A DNA stretch of 64,000 nucleotides from Massilia sp. BJB1822 (GTDB lineage: Bacteria > Pseudomonadota > Gammaproteobacteria > Burkholderiales > Burkholderiaceae_D). The notes beneath the pieces were generated by a model, which ran no database searches, was not told the DNA's origin, and was given only the letters and a program-made list of their open reading frames with translations. The stretch spans positions 496,001 through 560,000 of the forward strand of contig NZ_JABWEB010000001.1 of the NCBI RefSeq assembly GCF_013369485.1. The letters are read 5' to 3'. Both the position numbers and the translations under genes were made by a program. Below are positions 37,209-45,867 of the stretch, in pieces (position 1 is the stretch's first letter; every line of letters starts with the position of its first letter).

Positions 37209-38387
37209 ATGGATGATGTAGTTATCGTAGCCGCGGGCCGTACCGCGGTCGGCAAATTTGGCGGCAGCCTGGCCAAGATTCCAGCGTCCGAACTGGGCGC
37301 CCACGTCATCAAGGGTTTGCTGACGCAAACCGGCATCGACCCCAACCTGATCAGCGAAGCCATTCTGGGCCAGGTGCTGACCGCCGCCGTGGGCCAGAAC
37401 CCGGCGCGCCAGGCCGTGATCAAGGCCGGCCTGCCGTCCGCCATTCCCGCCTACACCATCAACAAGGTGTGTGGCAGCGGCCTGAAAGCTACCCATCTGG
37501 CGGCGCAAGCCATCAAATGCGGCGACGCCAATATCATCATCGCCGGCGGCCAGGAAAACATGAGCGCCGCGCCGCACGCGCTGAACGGTTCGCGCGACGG
37601 CTTCCGCATGGGCGACGCCAAGATGGTCGACACCATGATCGTCGATGGTCTGTGGGATGTGTACAACCAGTACCATATGGGCGTAACGGCCGAAAACGTG
37701 GCGAAGAAATACGAGATTTCGCGCGCCGAGCAGGACGAGTTCGCGCTGGCCTCGCAGCTGAAAGCCGAAGCCGCGCAGAAAGCCGGCAAGTTCAAGGATG
37801 AGATCCTGCCGCTGGAAATCGTGCAGAAGAAGGGCAGCATCGTCTTCGACAGCGACGAATACATCAAGCCAGGCTCCACGCTGGACGCGCTGGCGTCCCT
37901 GCGTCCGGCTTTCTCGAAAGAGGGCAGCGTTACCGCTGGCAACGCTTCCGGCATCAACGACGGCGCCGCCGCCGTGATCATGATGACGGCCACCCAGGCC
38001 AAGCAGCTCGGCCTGAAACCGCTGGCGCGCATCAAGTCCTACGCTTCCTCCGGCCTCGATCCGGCCGTAATGGGCCTGGGTCCGGTGTCGGCTTCCAAAC
38101 TGTGCCTGCAAAAAGCCGGCTGGACGCCGCAGGAGCTGGACCTGATGGAGATCAACGAAGCCTTTGCCGCGCAGGCCATCGCCGTCAACCGCGAAATGGG
38201 CTGGGACACCAGCAAGATCAACGTCAATGGCGGCGCGATCGCCATCGGCCACCCGATCGGTGCTTCGGGCGCGCGCATCCTGGTGACGCTGCTGCACGAA
38301 ATGGCGCGCCGCGACGCGAAGAAAGGCCTGGCCTCGCTGTGCATCGGCGGCGGCATGGGCGTGGCGCTGGCGGTCGAAAGGGATTAA
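37209..38387 (+). CDS. phaA: Acetyl-CoA acetyltransferase (beta-ketothiolase)
   Basis: Condenses two acetyl-CoA to acetoacetyl-CoA for polyhydroxybutyrate synthesis, or works in reverse. The 392 residues match PhaA. Catalytic residues are visible: nucleophilic Cys in [10 protein letters not shown] (about 88), His in [14 protein letters not shown], and Cys in CIGGGMG near the C-terminus. GGAG lies about 7 bases before the ATG. The acetoacetyl-CoA reductase gene follows 34 bases downstream, forming an operon closed by a strong terminator. Confidence 0.95.
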   Translation: MDDVVIVAAGRTAVGKFGGSLAKIPASELGAHVIKGLLTQTGIDPNLISEAILGQVLTAAVGQNPARQAVIKAGLPSAIPAYTINKVCGSGLKATHLAAQAIKCGDANIIIAGGQENMSAAPHALNGSRDGFRMGDAKMVDTMIVDGLWDVYNQYHMGVTAENVAKKYEISRAEQDEFALASQLKAEAAQKAGKFKDEILPLEIVQKKGSIVFDSDEYIKPGSTLDALASLRPAFSKEGSVTAGNASGINDGAAAVIMMTATQAKQLGLKPLARIKSYASSGLDPAVMGLGPVSASKLCLQKAGWTPQELDLMEINEAFAAQAIAVNREMGWDTSKINVNGGAIAIGHPIGASGARILVTLLHEMARRDAKKGLASLCIGGGMGVALAVERD

Positions 38388-38421
38388 GCAGTTTTTTTGA
38401 ACGCAAAACAGGGGATAACAT

Positions 38422-39162
38422 ATGGCACGAGTTGCATTGGTAACAGGCGGCATGGGTGGTCTCGGCGAAGCGGTATGCATCAAACTGGCAGCCCTGGGCT
38501 ACAAGGTAGTAACCACGTATTCCCCATCGAACAAGACGCATGAATCGTGGCTGGCCACGATGCGCGACCAGGGCTATGACTTCAAGGCCTATCCCTGCGA
38601 CGTGGCCGATTACGATTCGGCCCAGACCTGTGTCGCAGCGGTCGAGCGCGATATCGGCCCGGTCGATGTGCTGGTGAATAACGCAGGCATTACCCGCGAC
38701 ATGACGTTCAAGAAGATGGACAAAACCAATTGGGACGCGGTAATGGGCACCAATCTGGATTCCGTCTTCAATATGACCAAGCCGGTAGCGGACGGCATGG
38801 TGGAGCGCGGCTGGGGACGCATCATCAATATCTCCTCCGTGAACGGCCAGAAAGGCGCTTTCGGCCAGACCAACTACTCGGCCGCCAAGGCCGGCGTGCA
38901 CGGTTTCACCAAGGCGCTGGCGCTGGAAGTGGCGCGCAAGGGCGTGACCGTGAACACCATCTCGCCGGGCTATATCGGCACCAAGATGGTGATGGAGATC
39001 CCGCAGGAAGTGCTGGAATCGAAAATCCTGCCGCAGATCCCGATGTCGCGCCTGGGCAAGCCGGAAGAAGTGGCCGGCCTGGTCGCTTACCTGGCGTCGG
39101 AAGAAGCGGCCTTCGTGACCGGCGCGAATATCGCCATCAACGGCGGCCAGCATATGTACTAA
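38422..39162 (+). CDS. phbB: Acetoacetyl-CoA reductase
   Basis: NADPH-dependent short-chain dehydrogenase forming (R)-3-hydroxybutyryl-CoA for polyhydroxybutyrate. The 246 residues have the Rossmann loop TGGMGGLGEAV, NNAGITRD, catalytic Ser in NISSVNGQKG and Tyr/Lys in TNYSAAKAG. AGGGG lies 8 bases before the ATG. Second gene of the phaA-phbB pair. The polymer synthase phaC is not in this window. Confidence 0.95.
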   Translation: MARVALVTGGMGGLGEAVCIKLAALGYKVVTTYSPSNKTHESWLATMRDQGYDFKAYPCDVADYDSAQTCVAAVERDIGPVDVLVNNAGITRDMTFKKMDKTNWDAVMGTNLDSVFNMTKPVADGMVERGWGRIINISSVNGQKGAFGQTNYSAAKAGVHGFTKALALEVARKGVTVNTISPGYIGTKMVMEIPQEVLESKILPQIPMSRLGKPEEVAGLVAYLASEEAAFVTGANIAINGGQHMY

Positions 39163-39180
39163 GCGGCGGCCTGCCCACGA

Positions 39181-39216
39181 AAAACAGCCAGCTTGCGAGC
39201 TGGCTGTTTTGTTTTA
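39181..39216 (+). terminator. Intrinsic terminator of phaA-phbB
   Basis: A 13-base perfect stem, AAAACAGCCAGCT with its complement, closes a four-base loop (TGCG, 39194-39197). The 3' arm ends in TTTT and GTTTTA follows. It lies 18 bases after the phbB stop. The A-rich 5' side makes it potentially bidirectional. Confidence 0.92.
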
Positions 39217-39331
39217 GTCAGTACTGCGGCGGGCGTGCCGGCGCTTGTCGCAGGTGCGGAAGAGATGCGTGGACGAGACATTACCCGGTTAAACGAGGCG
39301 TGCGCGTACAGGGAAGAACCCCAGCATCGAT

Positions 39332-40255
39332 TCAGTGCAGTGTTTTGACGACCTTGCCGACGATATGGCTGGCGGGCAGGAAGCCCCAGTAGCGACTGTC
39401 GTTGCTATTGTCGCGGTTGTCGCCCAGGAGGTAGTAGTGGCCAGGCGGAATCTCGCAATGCAGTTCGGTTTCGCTGTAGCTGCAATGGTCGCGGAAGGGG
39501 AAATCCCTGGGCTTTTCCTTGATGGCGGGTTTGTTGGGATCTTCGATTGTGCTGAAGGCGGTGCCATCAAGCTGGTTGCGCATGCGCTGCAGTGGGCGCA
39601 GCCCGTCGTCGAGTAGGTATTCGCCATCGGGGCGGAGGCGGGTGCGCTGGTCGTTGATGAACAACTCCTTGTTGCGGTAGACGATGCGGTCGCCGGGCAG
39701 GCCGACGACGCGCATGAGGTAGATATTATCTTTCGGCACGGCGGCGGGCGCGTCGAAAACTAGGATATCGCCGCGCCGGATCGGTTCCGTCGGCGTTTGC
39801 GTGCCCAGCCGGGTGCCCAGGATCGTGTAATGGCCATAGCCGTATTTTTGCACCACGACCTTGTCGCCGGCCTGCAGGGCAGGAGCCATGGCGTCGGAGG
39901 CGGCCTTGAAGGGGATGTAGAGGAAATTTCGAACGCCGCTGTCTGCCAGCACGACCAGCACGCTGATGCCGATCAGGCTGGCTGCGCTGGAATACCAGGG
40001 ACGGATGCCTTCCGGCGCCTGGCGCGCGGCGCGATAGGCCCAGAGTGCGGCGACCACGCCCAGCACCAGACGCAAATGCGAGATGTCCAGGCCTGCCGGC
40101 AGCGTGGGCACATCCAGATAGATGCTCAAACCCAGCAGCAGAACCAGGACGCCCATGCCCAGCGCGGCACGCCATCGTCCCGCATATAGAAAGCCCAGCG
40201 GCATGAAGAAGAGATTCAATACGCATGCCAGCCATGGCCTGGGTTTTCCGTGCAT
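39332..40255 (-). CDS. Signal peptidase I homologue lacking catalytic Ser and Lys
   Basis: 307 residues. The N-terminal half holds about four hydrophobic segments (10-25, 31-47, 62-76, 91-106), more than LepB has. The C-terminal half aligns with the signal peptidase I fold: FLYIPFKAASDAMAPALQAGD against the family FxxxPFxIPSGSMxPTLxxGD, then RGDILVFD, RVVGLPGDR and GDNRDNSNDSR. The catalytic serine is Ala122 and the catalytic lysine Met181; both were checked in the bases. The fold boxes are well kept, so it looks selected rather than decaying, but it cannot use the Ser/Lys dyad. AAAGGA lies 6 bases before the ATG. Its role is unknown. Confidence 0.85.
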   Translation of the reverse strand: MHGKPRPWLACVLNLFFMPLGFLYAGRWRAALGMGVLVLLLGLSIYLDVPTLPAGLDISHLRLVLGVVAALWAYRAARQAPEGIRPWYSSAASLIGISVLVVLADSGVRNFLYIPFKAASDAMAPALQAGDKVVVQKYGYGHYTILGTRLGTQTPTEPIRRGDILVFDAPAAVPKDNIYLMRVVGLPGDRIVYRNKELFINDQRTRLRPDGEYLLDDGLRPLQRMRNQLDGTAFSTIEDPNKPAIKEKPRDFPFRDHCSYSETELHCEIPPGHYYLLGDNRDNSNDSRYWGFLPASHIVGKVVKTLH

Positions 40256-40355
40256 CGGTGTCCTTTAGCTATTTATTGATTTGGCAAGATTCTAATTTAA
40301 AAACATTTCCTTTGGGGAAGTTTTTTCATGCCACCCGCTAAACACGGATCACCTT

Positions 40356-40369
40356 AAATTTTTCTAATG
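40356..40369 (+). promoter_or_regulatory. Shared 14-base motif upstream of the GH31 operon
   Basis: AAATTTTTCTAATG is identical to 56113-56126 upstream of the TonB-dependent receptor gene. It lies 83 bases before the GH31 start. A common regulator or promoter element of the catabolic island is the likely reason. The poor match to a standard -10/-35 pair leaves open which. Confidence 0.5.
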
Positions 40370-40451
40370 CGGCCGGTGAAAAAGCGTCGCTGGCCTTTGC
40401 CGCCAGGCTTGTGTACATTCTGTGCAACATTCACCAAACCGGACCCGCCCC

Positions 40452-43400
40452 ATGCTGCCAGTGCTTCGCAAGACCCTGTTCGCCACCGCCGCCACCCTGC
40501 TGTGCCTGAGCGCCAGCGCCGCGCCGGTCGGCAATCTGAACAAATTCGCCCAGAAGGACAGCAAGCTGGAACTGGCGACGGACAAGGGCGTGGCGCTGCG
40601 CGTGGAGCTGCTGCGTCCGGACGTGTTCCGCATCCTGGCCGGGCCGCAGGGTAAGTTCACCGGTGCGGGCGACAAGGCCGCACCCATCGTGCTGAAGACC
40701 GATTACGCCGCCGTCGCTTTCCGCCACAGCGAACTGGCCGACCATCACCTGATCCAGACCGAGGCGATGGCCCTGCGCATCTACAAGAAGCCGCTGCGCT
40801 TCGAGCTGTACAAGGCCGATAACCAAACCCTGGTCTGGCGCGAGATGCAGCCGCTGGAACTGTCGGCCGACAGCAGCTTCCAGACCCTGTCCACTACGGC
40901 GAAGGAGCACTTCTTCGGCGGCGGCCAGCAGAACGGCGCTTACAGTTTCAAGGGCAAGGAAATGCCGATCTCGTATTCGGGCGGCTGGGAAGAGGGCGAC
41001 CGGCCCAGCCCTGCGCCCTTCTATATGACCAGCGGCGGCTACGGCGTGCTGCGCAACACCTGGGCCAATGGCAGTTACGATTTCCGCTCGAATGAATTCA
41101 TCACGGCCGGCCACCGCGAGAACCGCTTCGACGCGTATTACTTCGCGGGCGGCTCCATCCACAAGGTGCTGGATGCCTACACCGAATTGACCGGCCGCGC
41201 CGCCCTGCTGCCGCGCTGGGCCTACGAGTATGGCGACGCCGACTGCTATAACGACAAGGACAATGTGAAGAAGCCCGGCACCACGCCGCCCGGCTGGAGC
41301 GATGGTCCGACCGGCAGCACGCCCGATGTGGTGCTGTCGGTGGCCGCCAAATACCGCGAGCACGATATGCCGGGTGGCTGGATTCTGCCCAACGACGGTT
41401 ACGGCTGCGGCTATACCGATCTGCCGAAGGTGGTGGAAGGCTTGAAGCAGTACGGCTTCCGCACCGGCCTGTGGACCGAGAACGGCGTCGACAAGATCAA
41501 GTGGGAAGTCGGCACGGCCGGCAGCCGCGCCCAGAAGCTGGACGTGGCCTGGACCGGCCAGGGCTACCAGTTCGCGCTCGATGCGAACAAGGCGGCGGCC
41601 GATGGCATCCTGTCCAATTCCGATGCGCGCCCCTTCATCTGGACCGTGATGGGCTGGGCCGGCATGCAGCGCTACGCCGTGACCTGGACCGGCGACCAGT
41701 CGGGCAGCTGGGACTATATCCGCTGGCATATTCCGACCCTGATCGGTTCCGGCCTGTCGGGACAGGCTTATGCCACGGGCGACGTGGACGGCATCTTCGG
41801 CGGCAGCCCGGAAACCTATACGCGTGACCTGCAGTGGAAGACCTTCACGCCGGTGCTGATGGGCATGTCCGGCTGGGCCAAGAATGAGCGCAAGCATCCG
41901 TGGTGGTTCGACGAGCCTTACCGCAGCATCAACCGCGACTACCTGAAGCTGAAGATGCGCCTGACGCCGTATATGTACACTTATTCACGCGAGGCCGAGC
42001 AGACCGGCGCGCCCATCGTGCGAGGCCTGATGTGGGACCACCCGGCCGATCCGCATGCCAACGACGAAGCCTATAAGTACCAGTTCCTGCTGGGCCGCGA
42101 CTTCCTCGTGGCGCCAGTGTACCGCAGCCAGGCGGCCAGCAAGGGCTGGCGTAAGAATATCTATCTGCCGCAGGGCCAGTGGGTCGATTACTGGGATGGT
42201 CGCGTGATTGAAGCGGGAGCATCGGGCAAAGTGATCGATTATCCGGTCACGCTGGACAAGCTGCCGGTGCTGGTGCGCGCCGGCGCCATCATCCCGATGT
42301 ATCCGTCCGCCCTGTATGACGGCCAGGTGCCGAAGGATGTACTGACCCTGGATATTTACCCGCACGGCCAGTCTGCCTTCACCATGTACGAGGACGACGG
42401 CAATACCCGCCAGTACAAGGACGGCGCTTTCAGCAGCCAGCAGTTCACGGTGCAGGCGCCGCAGGGCCGCGCCGGCGATATCAGCGTGGAGGTGGGCGCG
42501 GTGCAGGGCAAGTATGCGGGACAGGAAGAGCAGCGCGTGTACCGCCTGCAAGTGCATACCCGCGTCAAGCCGCAATCGCTGGCGCTGGGCGGCAAGGCAC
42601 TGAAGGAATACGCTACGCTGGCGGAATTCGAAAAGGGCGGCGCGGGCTGGTTCTATGACGCGCAAGCCAAATACGGCACGGTGCACGCCAAGTCCGAGAA
42701 GACCAGCGTGCGCGCCGCTTACCGCTTCGACCTGGCCATCGCCAGCGATGCCGTGCTGGCGCAGACGCCGGCCTTCGGCAGCGCGCCCGACCTGGGTAAC
42801 GCGGTGGCGGCAGACAGCATCCTGGTGCTGAACCGTCCGGCCGAGGAACCGGGTCACAAGCTGGAAAACGCTTTCGACGACAAGCCCGACACCTGGTTCC
42901 GCACCATCCGCGACCAGTCGCAGAAAACAGGCGCGCATGAATTCACGCTGGCGCTGGGCGAACGGCGCATGATCAACGGCTTCGAAATCTCGCCGCGCAA
43001 CGACAAGCACTGGCAGAGTGGCCAGGTGCGCGACTTCGAGATTTATCTGGGCGACCGCAATGGCGAGTGGGGCCAGCCGGTCTATACCGGCCGCCTGAAA
43101 ATGGTGGAGGGCAAGCAGAAGGTCGAGTTCCCGGCCAAGGCGGGCAGCTTGTTCCGCTTCCGCGTGCTGAGCACCCAGGAGCAGGGCCAGGACGAGAACA
43201 CCAACGACCCGATGGTCACCGCCACCAATGGCAACGGCAAGCAGGCCAAGGCCTTCAACGCCTTCCTGCCGCCGCAGGTGAACCCGATCACCATTTCCGA
43301 ATTCCGCGTGCTGGAGGCGCCCGCGCCGAACCGCGCCAAGCAGCAGCTGGCGCTGTCGGAAGCGAAGCCGGACCTCAGCCGCAACCTGAGCAAGCCGCGC

Positions 43401-43754
43401 CTGCTGCAGATGAATGGTTTGAAATTCAACAAGGGCTTGCCGGTGGCGGCGCAAAGCCAGGTCGATTACCGTCTGAGCGGCGACTGGCAGTTGTTCCGCG
43501 CCGACGTCGGCATCGACGATAGCTGCCGCCAGGCGGGCGGTCTGCAATTCCAGGTGCACGGCGACGGCAAATTGCTGTTCGATAGCGGCTTGATCGCGGC
43601 GCCGGCTGTGGTCAAACCGGAGCTGGATATCCGCGGCGTCTCGCTTCTGAGTCTGCGCACCCTGGGCGCGCACGGTAAGGATGCGGCCAAAGTGTGTGCC
43701 AACTGGGCCAATGCTACAGTGATTGGTTTCGAGGGCGACAAGGCAGGCAAATGA
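40452..43754 (+). CDS. Secreted GH31 glycosidase with CBM32- and NPCBM-like domains
   Basis: 1100 residues. A signal peptide (about 1-24, KTLFATAATLLCLSASA) sends it to the periplasm. The GH31 barrel spans about 150-560; candidate catalytic regions are KLDVAWTG (about 363) and the acid/base Asp of WTGDQSGSWDY (about 415). The stretches GDADCYND, SGLSGQAYATGDVDGIFGG and RDLQWKTFTPV recall GH31 alpha-N-acetylgalactosaminidases rather than alpha-glucosidases; this is from memory, not a search. A discoidin/CBM32-like domain (about 790-960) and an NPCBM-like end (about 1010-1095) should bind galacto-sugars. First gene of a five- or six-gene operon. Confidence 0.85.
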   Translation: MLPVLRKTLFATAATLLCLSASAAPVGNLNKFAQKDSKLELATDKGVALRVELLRPDVFRILAGPQGKFTGAGDKAAPIVLKTDYAAVAFRHSELADHHLIQTEAMALRIYKKPLRFELYKADNQTLVWREMQPLELSADSSFQTLSTTAKEHFFGGGQQNGAYSFKGKEMPISYSGGWEEGDRPSPAPFYMTSGGYGVLRNTWANGSYDFRSNEFITAGHRENRFDAYYFAGGSIHKVLDAYTELTGRAALLPRWAYEYGDADCYNDKDNVKKPGTTPPGWSDGPTGSTPDVVLSVAAKYREHDMPGGWILPNDGYGCGYTDLPKVVEGLKQYGFRTGLWTENGVDKIKWEVGTAGSRAQKLDVAWTGQGYQFALDANKAAADGILSNSDARPFIWTVMGWAGMQRYAVTWTGDQSGSWDYIRWHIPTLIGSGLSGQAYATGDVDGIFGGSPETYTRDLQWKTFTPVLMGMSGWAKNERKHPWWFDEPYRSINRDYLKLKMRLTPYMYTYSREAEQTGAPIVRGLMWDHPADPHANDEAYKYQFLLGRDFLVAPVYRSQAASKGWRKNIYLPQGQWVDYWDGRVIEAGASGKVIDYPVTLDKLPVLVRAGAIIPMYPSALYDGQVPKDVLTLDIYPHGQSAFTMYEDDGNTRQYKDGAFSSQQFTVQAPQGRAGDISVEVGAVQGKYAGQEEQRVYRLQVHTRVKPQSLALGGKALKEYATLAEFEKGGAGWFYDAQAKYGTVHAKSEKTSVRAAYRFDLAIASDAVLAQTPAFGSAPDLGNAVAADSILVLNRPAEEPGHKLENAFDDKPDTWFRTIRDQSQKTGAHEFTLALGERRMINGFEISPRNDKHWQSGQVRDFEIYLGDRNGEWGQPVYTGRLKMVEGKQKVEFPAKAGSLFRFRVLSTQEQGQDENTNDPMVTATNGNGKQAKAFNAFLPPQVNPITISEFRVLEAPAPNRAKQQLALSEAKPDLSRNLSKPRLLQMNGLKFNKGLPVAAQSQVDYRLSGDWQLFRADVGIDDSCRQAGGLQFQVHGDGKLLFDSGLIAAPAVVKPELDIRGVSLLSLRTLGAHGKDAAKVCANWANATVIGFEGDKAGK

Positions 43755-45091
43755 TGAGGAAAACTTCGGCATACCGATCGCTGTATGCCTATCCCTGGGA
43801 CGTGGCGGAAGAGGGCGTGGCCGCCTTCGCCGCCAAGACGCTGGAACGCGGCCTGAATGGCGTGACGTTGGCGGCCAGCTACCACGCCGGCAAATTCCTG
43901 CGCCCGAATGCGCGCAGCGGCGGCCGCGTGGTCTTCCCGGAGGATGGCGTGATCTATTTCGATCCCGATCATCAGCGTTATGGCGAACTGCGCGCCCAGC
44001 CGCATTCCGATCCGGCCCTGCGCCGGCTCTTCGCCGAGCTGGCCGGCGATGGCCGCCTGGATGTGCATGCGTGGACGGTGCTGCTGCATAACAGCCGCCT
44101 GGGTGCGGCCTATCCGCAGTACACGGCGCGCAATGCCTTTGGCGACAGCTATGTCTACAGCCTGTGCCCAGCGCAGCCGGCGGTGTTTGAATATGCCGTG
44201 GCGCTCGCGTGCGACGCCGCCAGACAGGGCGTGCGCAGTGTGGTGCTGGAAACCCCGGGTTGGCTGCCCTATGCCCACGGCTACCACCACGAATTCGCCC
44301 AGCTGCGCAGCAATGTCTGGCTCGACACCATGCTGGGCTTATGCTTCTGCGACGCCTGCGTCAAAGCCGCAGGTGATGCCGGCATCGACGGCGCCGGCCT
44401 GCGCCAGCGCATCGCCGGCCGCATCGACGCCTACCTGAAAGCCCCGGTGGACGCCACCGAAGCGCAAGCCGCCGCCTGGCTCGCTGCCGACCTGCTGGCC
44501 GACCAGGAGCTGGCCGCCTACATCCGCCAGCGCCAGGCAGTGGTGACCGAACTGGTAAGCACCATCCGCGCCGGACTGCCAGCGGGCGTGCAACTGGCCG
44601 TGATTCCCACCGTGCAGCGCCCCACCGCCCAGAGCTGGATCGAAGGCAGCGACCTGCGCGCCCTGGCGGCGGCAGCCGACTGGCTCGAAGTCCCCTTCTA
44701 CGAAACCGACGCCGCCCGTGCCATCGCCGACGCCCACGACACCCTGCGCCGCCTGCCCACAGCTCAGCCCGTGTCCACCTTGGGGTCAGACCCCAAATCA
44801 GACACGGACTCGACCATAGGGACGCGACACACCACCTCCAGCACGGCTCAGCTTGTGTCTGATTCGGGGTCAGACCCCAAATCGGACACGGGCTCGGCCG
44901 TGAAAGTGCGGGCGATTTTGCGGCCGGGGGCGCCGGACTTGGCCGATGGGGCGCAGCTGCCACAGGCGCTGGCGGGGCTGGCGGCGCTGGGCATCCGCGA
45001 TTTCGCGTTTTATAACCATGGGTTGCTGCGCAGCGAGCGTCTGGATGCGCTGGGGGGGGCTCTTCATCATTTCGATCGGAGCGCATCATGA
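43751..45091 (+). CDS. Uncharacterised TIM-barrel-like protein, putative glycosidase
   Basis: 446 residues, not recognised as a named family. It begins SLYAYPWDVAEEG, followed by NGVTLAASYHAGKFLRP, a His-rich barrel-like layout (VHAWTVLLHNSRLG, ETPGWLPYAHGYHHEF), and a CFCDACVKAA motif of the kind seen in hypothetical glycoside hydrolase families. No signal peptide, so cytosolic. The start ATG overlaps the GH31 stop. Two REP-like palindromes are inserted in frame at about residues 335-385, adding serine/aspartate/threonine-rich sequence. Its place in the operon suggests work on the imported sugar or its lactone. Confidence 0.7.
   Translation: MMRKTSAYRSLYAYPWDVAEEGVAAFAAKTLERGLNGVTLAASYHAGKFLRPNARSGGRVVFPEDGVIYFDPDHQRYGELRAQPHSDPALRRLFAELAGDGRLDVHAWTVLLHNSRLGAAYPQYTARNAFGDSYVYSLCPAQPAVFEYAVALACDAARQGVRSVVLETPGWLPYAHGYHHEFAQLRSNVWLDTMLGLCFCDACVKAAGDAGIDGAGLRQRIAGRIDAYLKAPVDATEAQAAAWLAADLLADQELAAYIRQRQAVVTELVSTIRAGLPAGVQLAVIPTVQRPTAQSWIEGSDLRALAAAADWLEVPFYETDAARAIADAHDTLRRLPTAQPVSTLGSDPKSDTDSTIGTRHTTSSTAQLVSDSGSDPKSDTGSAVKVRAILRPGAPDLADGAQLPQALAGLAALGIRDFAFYNHGLLRSERLDALGGALHHFDRSAS
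44757..44904 (+). repeat. Two REP-like palindromic elements inside a coding gene
   Basis: Two related units, about 83 bases apart, share GGGGTCAGACCCCAAATC with outer arms GTGTC...GACAC. The core TTGGGGTC-A-GACCCCAA at 44780-44796 is a perfect palindrome. The second unit is at about 44855-44889. Flanks (GCTCAGC upstream, CTCG downstream) are also shared, so each unit folds as a long hairpin. Both keep the reading frame open. Palindromes of this GGGTCAGACCC type look like dispersed, transposase-mobilised REP elements. Confidence 0.7.
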
Positions 45092-45855
45092 GCCGCGTAG
45101 TTCTTATCACCGGCGCCTGTGGAGGTATCGGGCGCGTTTTATGCGAACGTTTCGCGGCGCAGGGCGACCATGTGCTGGCGCTGGACCGCGACGCGCAGCA
45201 GTTGGCCGAGCTGGCGGCATCCATCGCCAATTGCACGCCGCTGCAGGCCGACATCACCGACGTTGCCGCCACCAAGGCGGCCGTGCATGCGGCGGTGGCT
45301 TTGCATGGCGCGGTGGAGGTGCTGGTGGCGAATGCGGGCGCCGCCGCTTGCGCCACGCTGGCGGCGACCACGCCGGAATCCTGGCATAGCGATATCGATC
45401 TGAATCTGCATGGCACCTACAACACGGTGGAGGCGGTGCGTCCGGCGATGCTGGAGCGCGGCAAAGGCTGCATCGTGCTGATTGGTTCCGTGAACGGTCT
45501 GACGGCGCTGGGCCACCCTGCCTACAGCGCGGCCAAGGCGGCGCTGGTGAGCTATACGAAGGCGCTGGCGCTGGAAAGCGGCCGGCGCGGCGTGCGCGCG
45601 AACATCGTCTGTCCCGGTACGGTGAAAACCCAGGCCTGGCAGGCGCGCGTGGACAAAGATCCGCAAATTCTGGAGAAGCTGAAGAAGTGGTATCCCCTGG
45701 GCGACTTCGCCACGCCGGACGATATCGCCGATGCTGCGCTGTTCCTGTCCTCGTCCGCCGCGCGCGTGATCACCGGCGTGGTACTGCCGGTCGATGGCGG
45801 CCTGATGGCGGGCAACCGCGTGATGGCGCAGGAACTTACGCTGGAAGATTTCTAA
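45088..45855 (+). CDS. SDR oxidoreductase, candidate aldose 1-dehydrogenase
   Basis: 255 residues of the classical short-chain dehydrogenase family: Rossmann loop TGACGGIGRVL, NAG in LVANAGAAA, catalytic Ser in LIGSVNGLTA, Tyr/Lys in PAYSAAKAAL. The acidic residue after the second strand (ALDRD) suggests NAD preference. The start overlaps the previous stop (ATGA), so the genes are coupled. In this sugar operon, oxidation of free GalNAc or galactose at C1 is a reasonable role, but other polyols or sugar acids are possible. Confidence 0.85.
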   Translation: MSRVVLITGACGGIGRVLCERFAAQGDHVLALDRDAQQLAELAASIANCTPLQADITDVAATKAAVHAAVALHGAVEVLVANAGAAACATLAATTPESWHSDIDLNLHGTYNTVEAVRPAMLERGKGCIVLIGSVNGLTALGHPAYSAAKAALVSYTKALALESGRRGVRANIVCPGTVKTQAWQARVDKDPQILEKLKKWYPLGDFATPDDIADAALFLSSSAARVITGVVLPVDGGLMAGNRVMAQELTLEDF

Positions 45856-45867
45856 GGCATCCATCAC

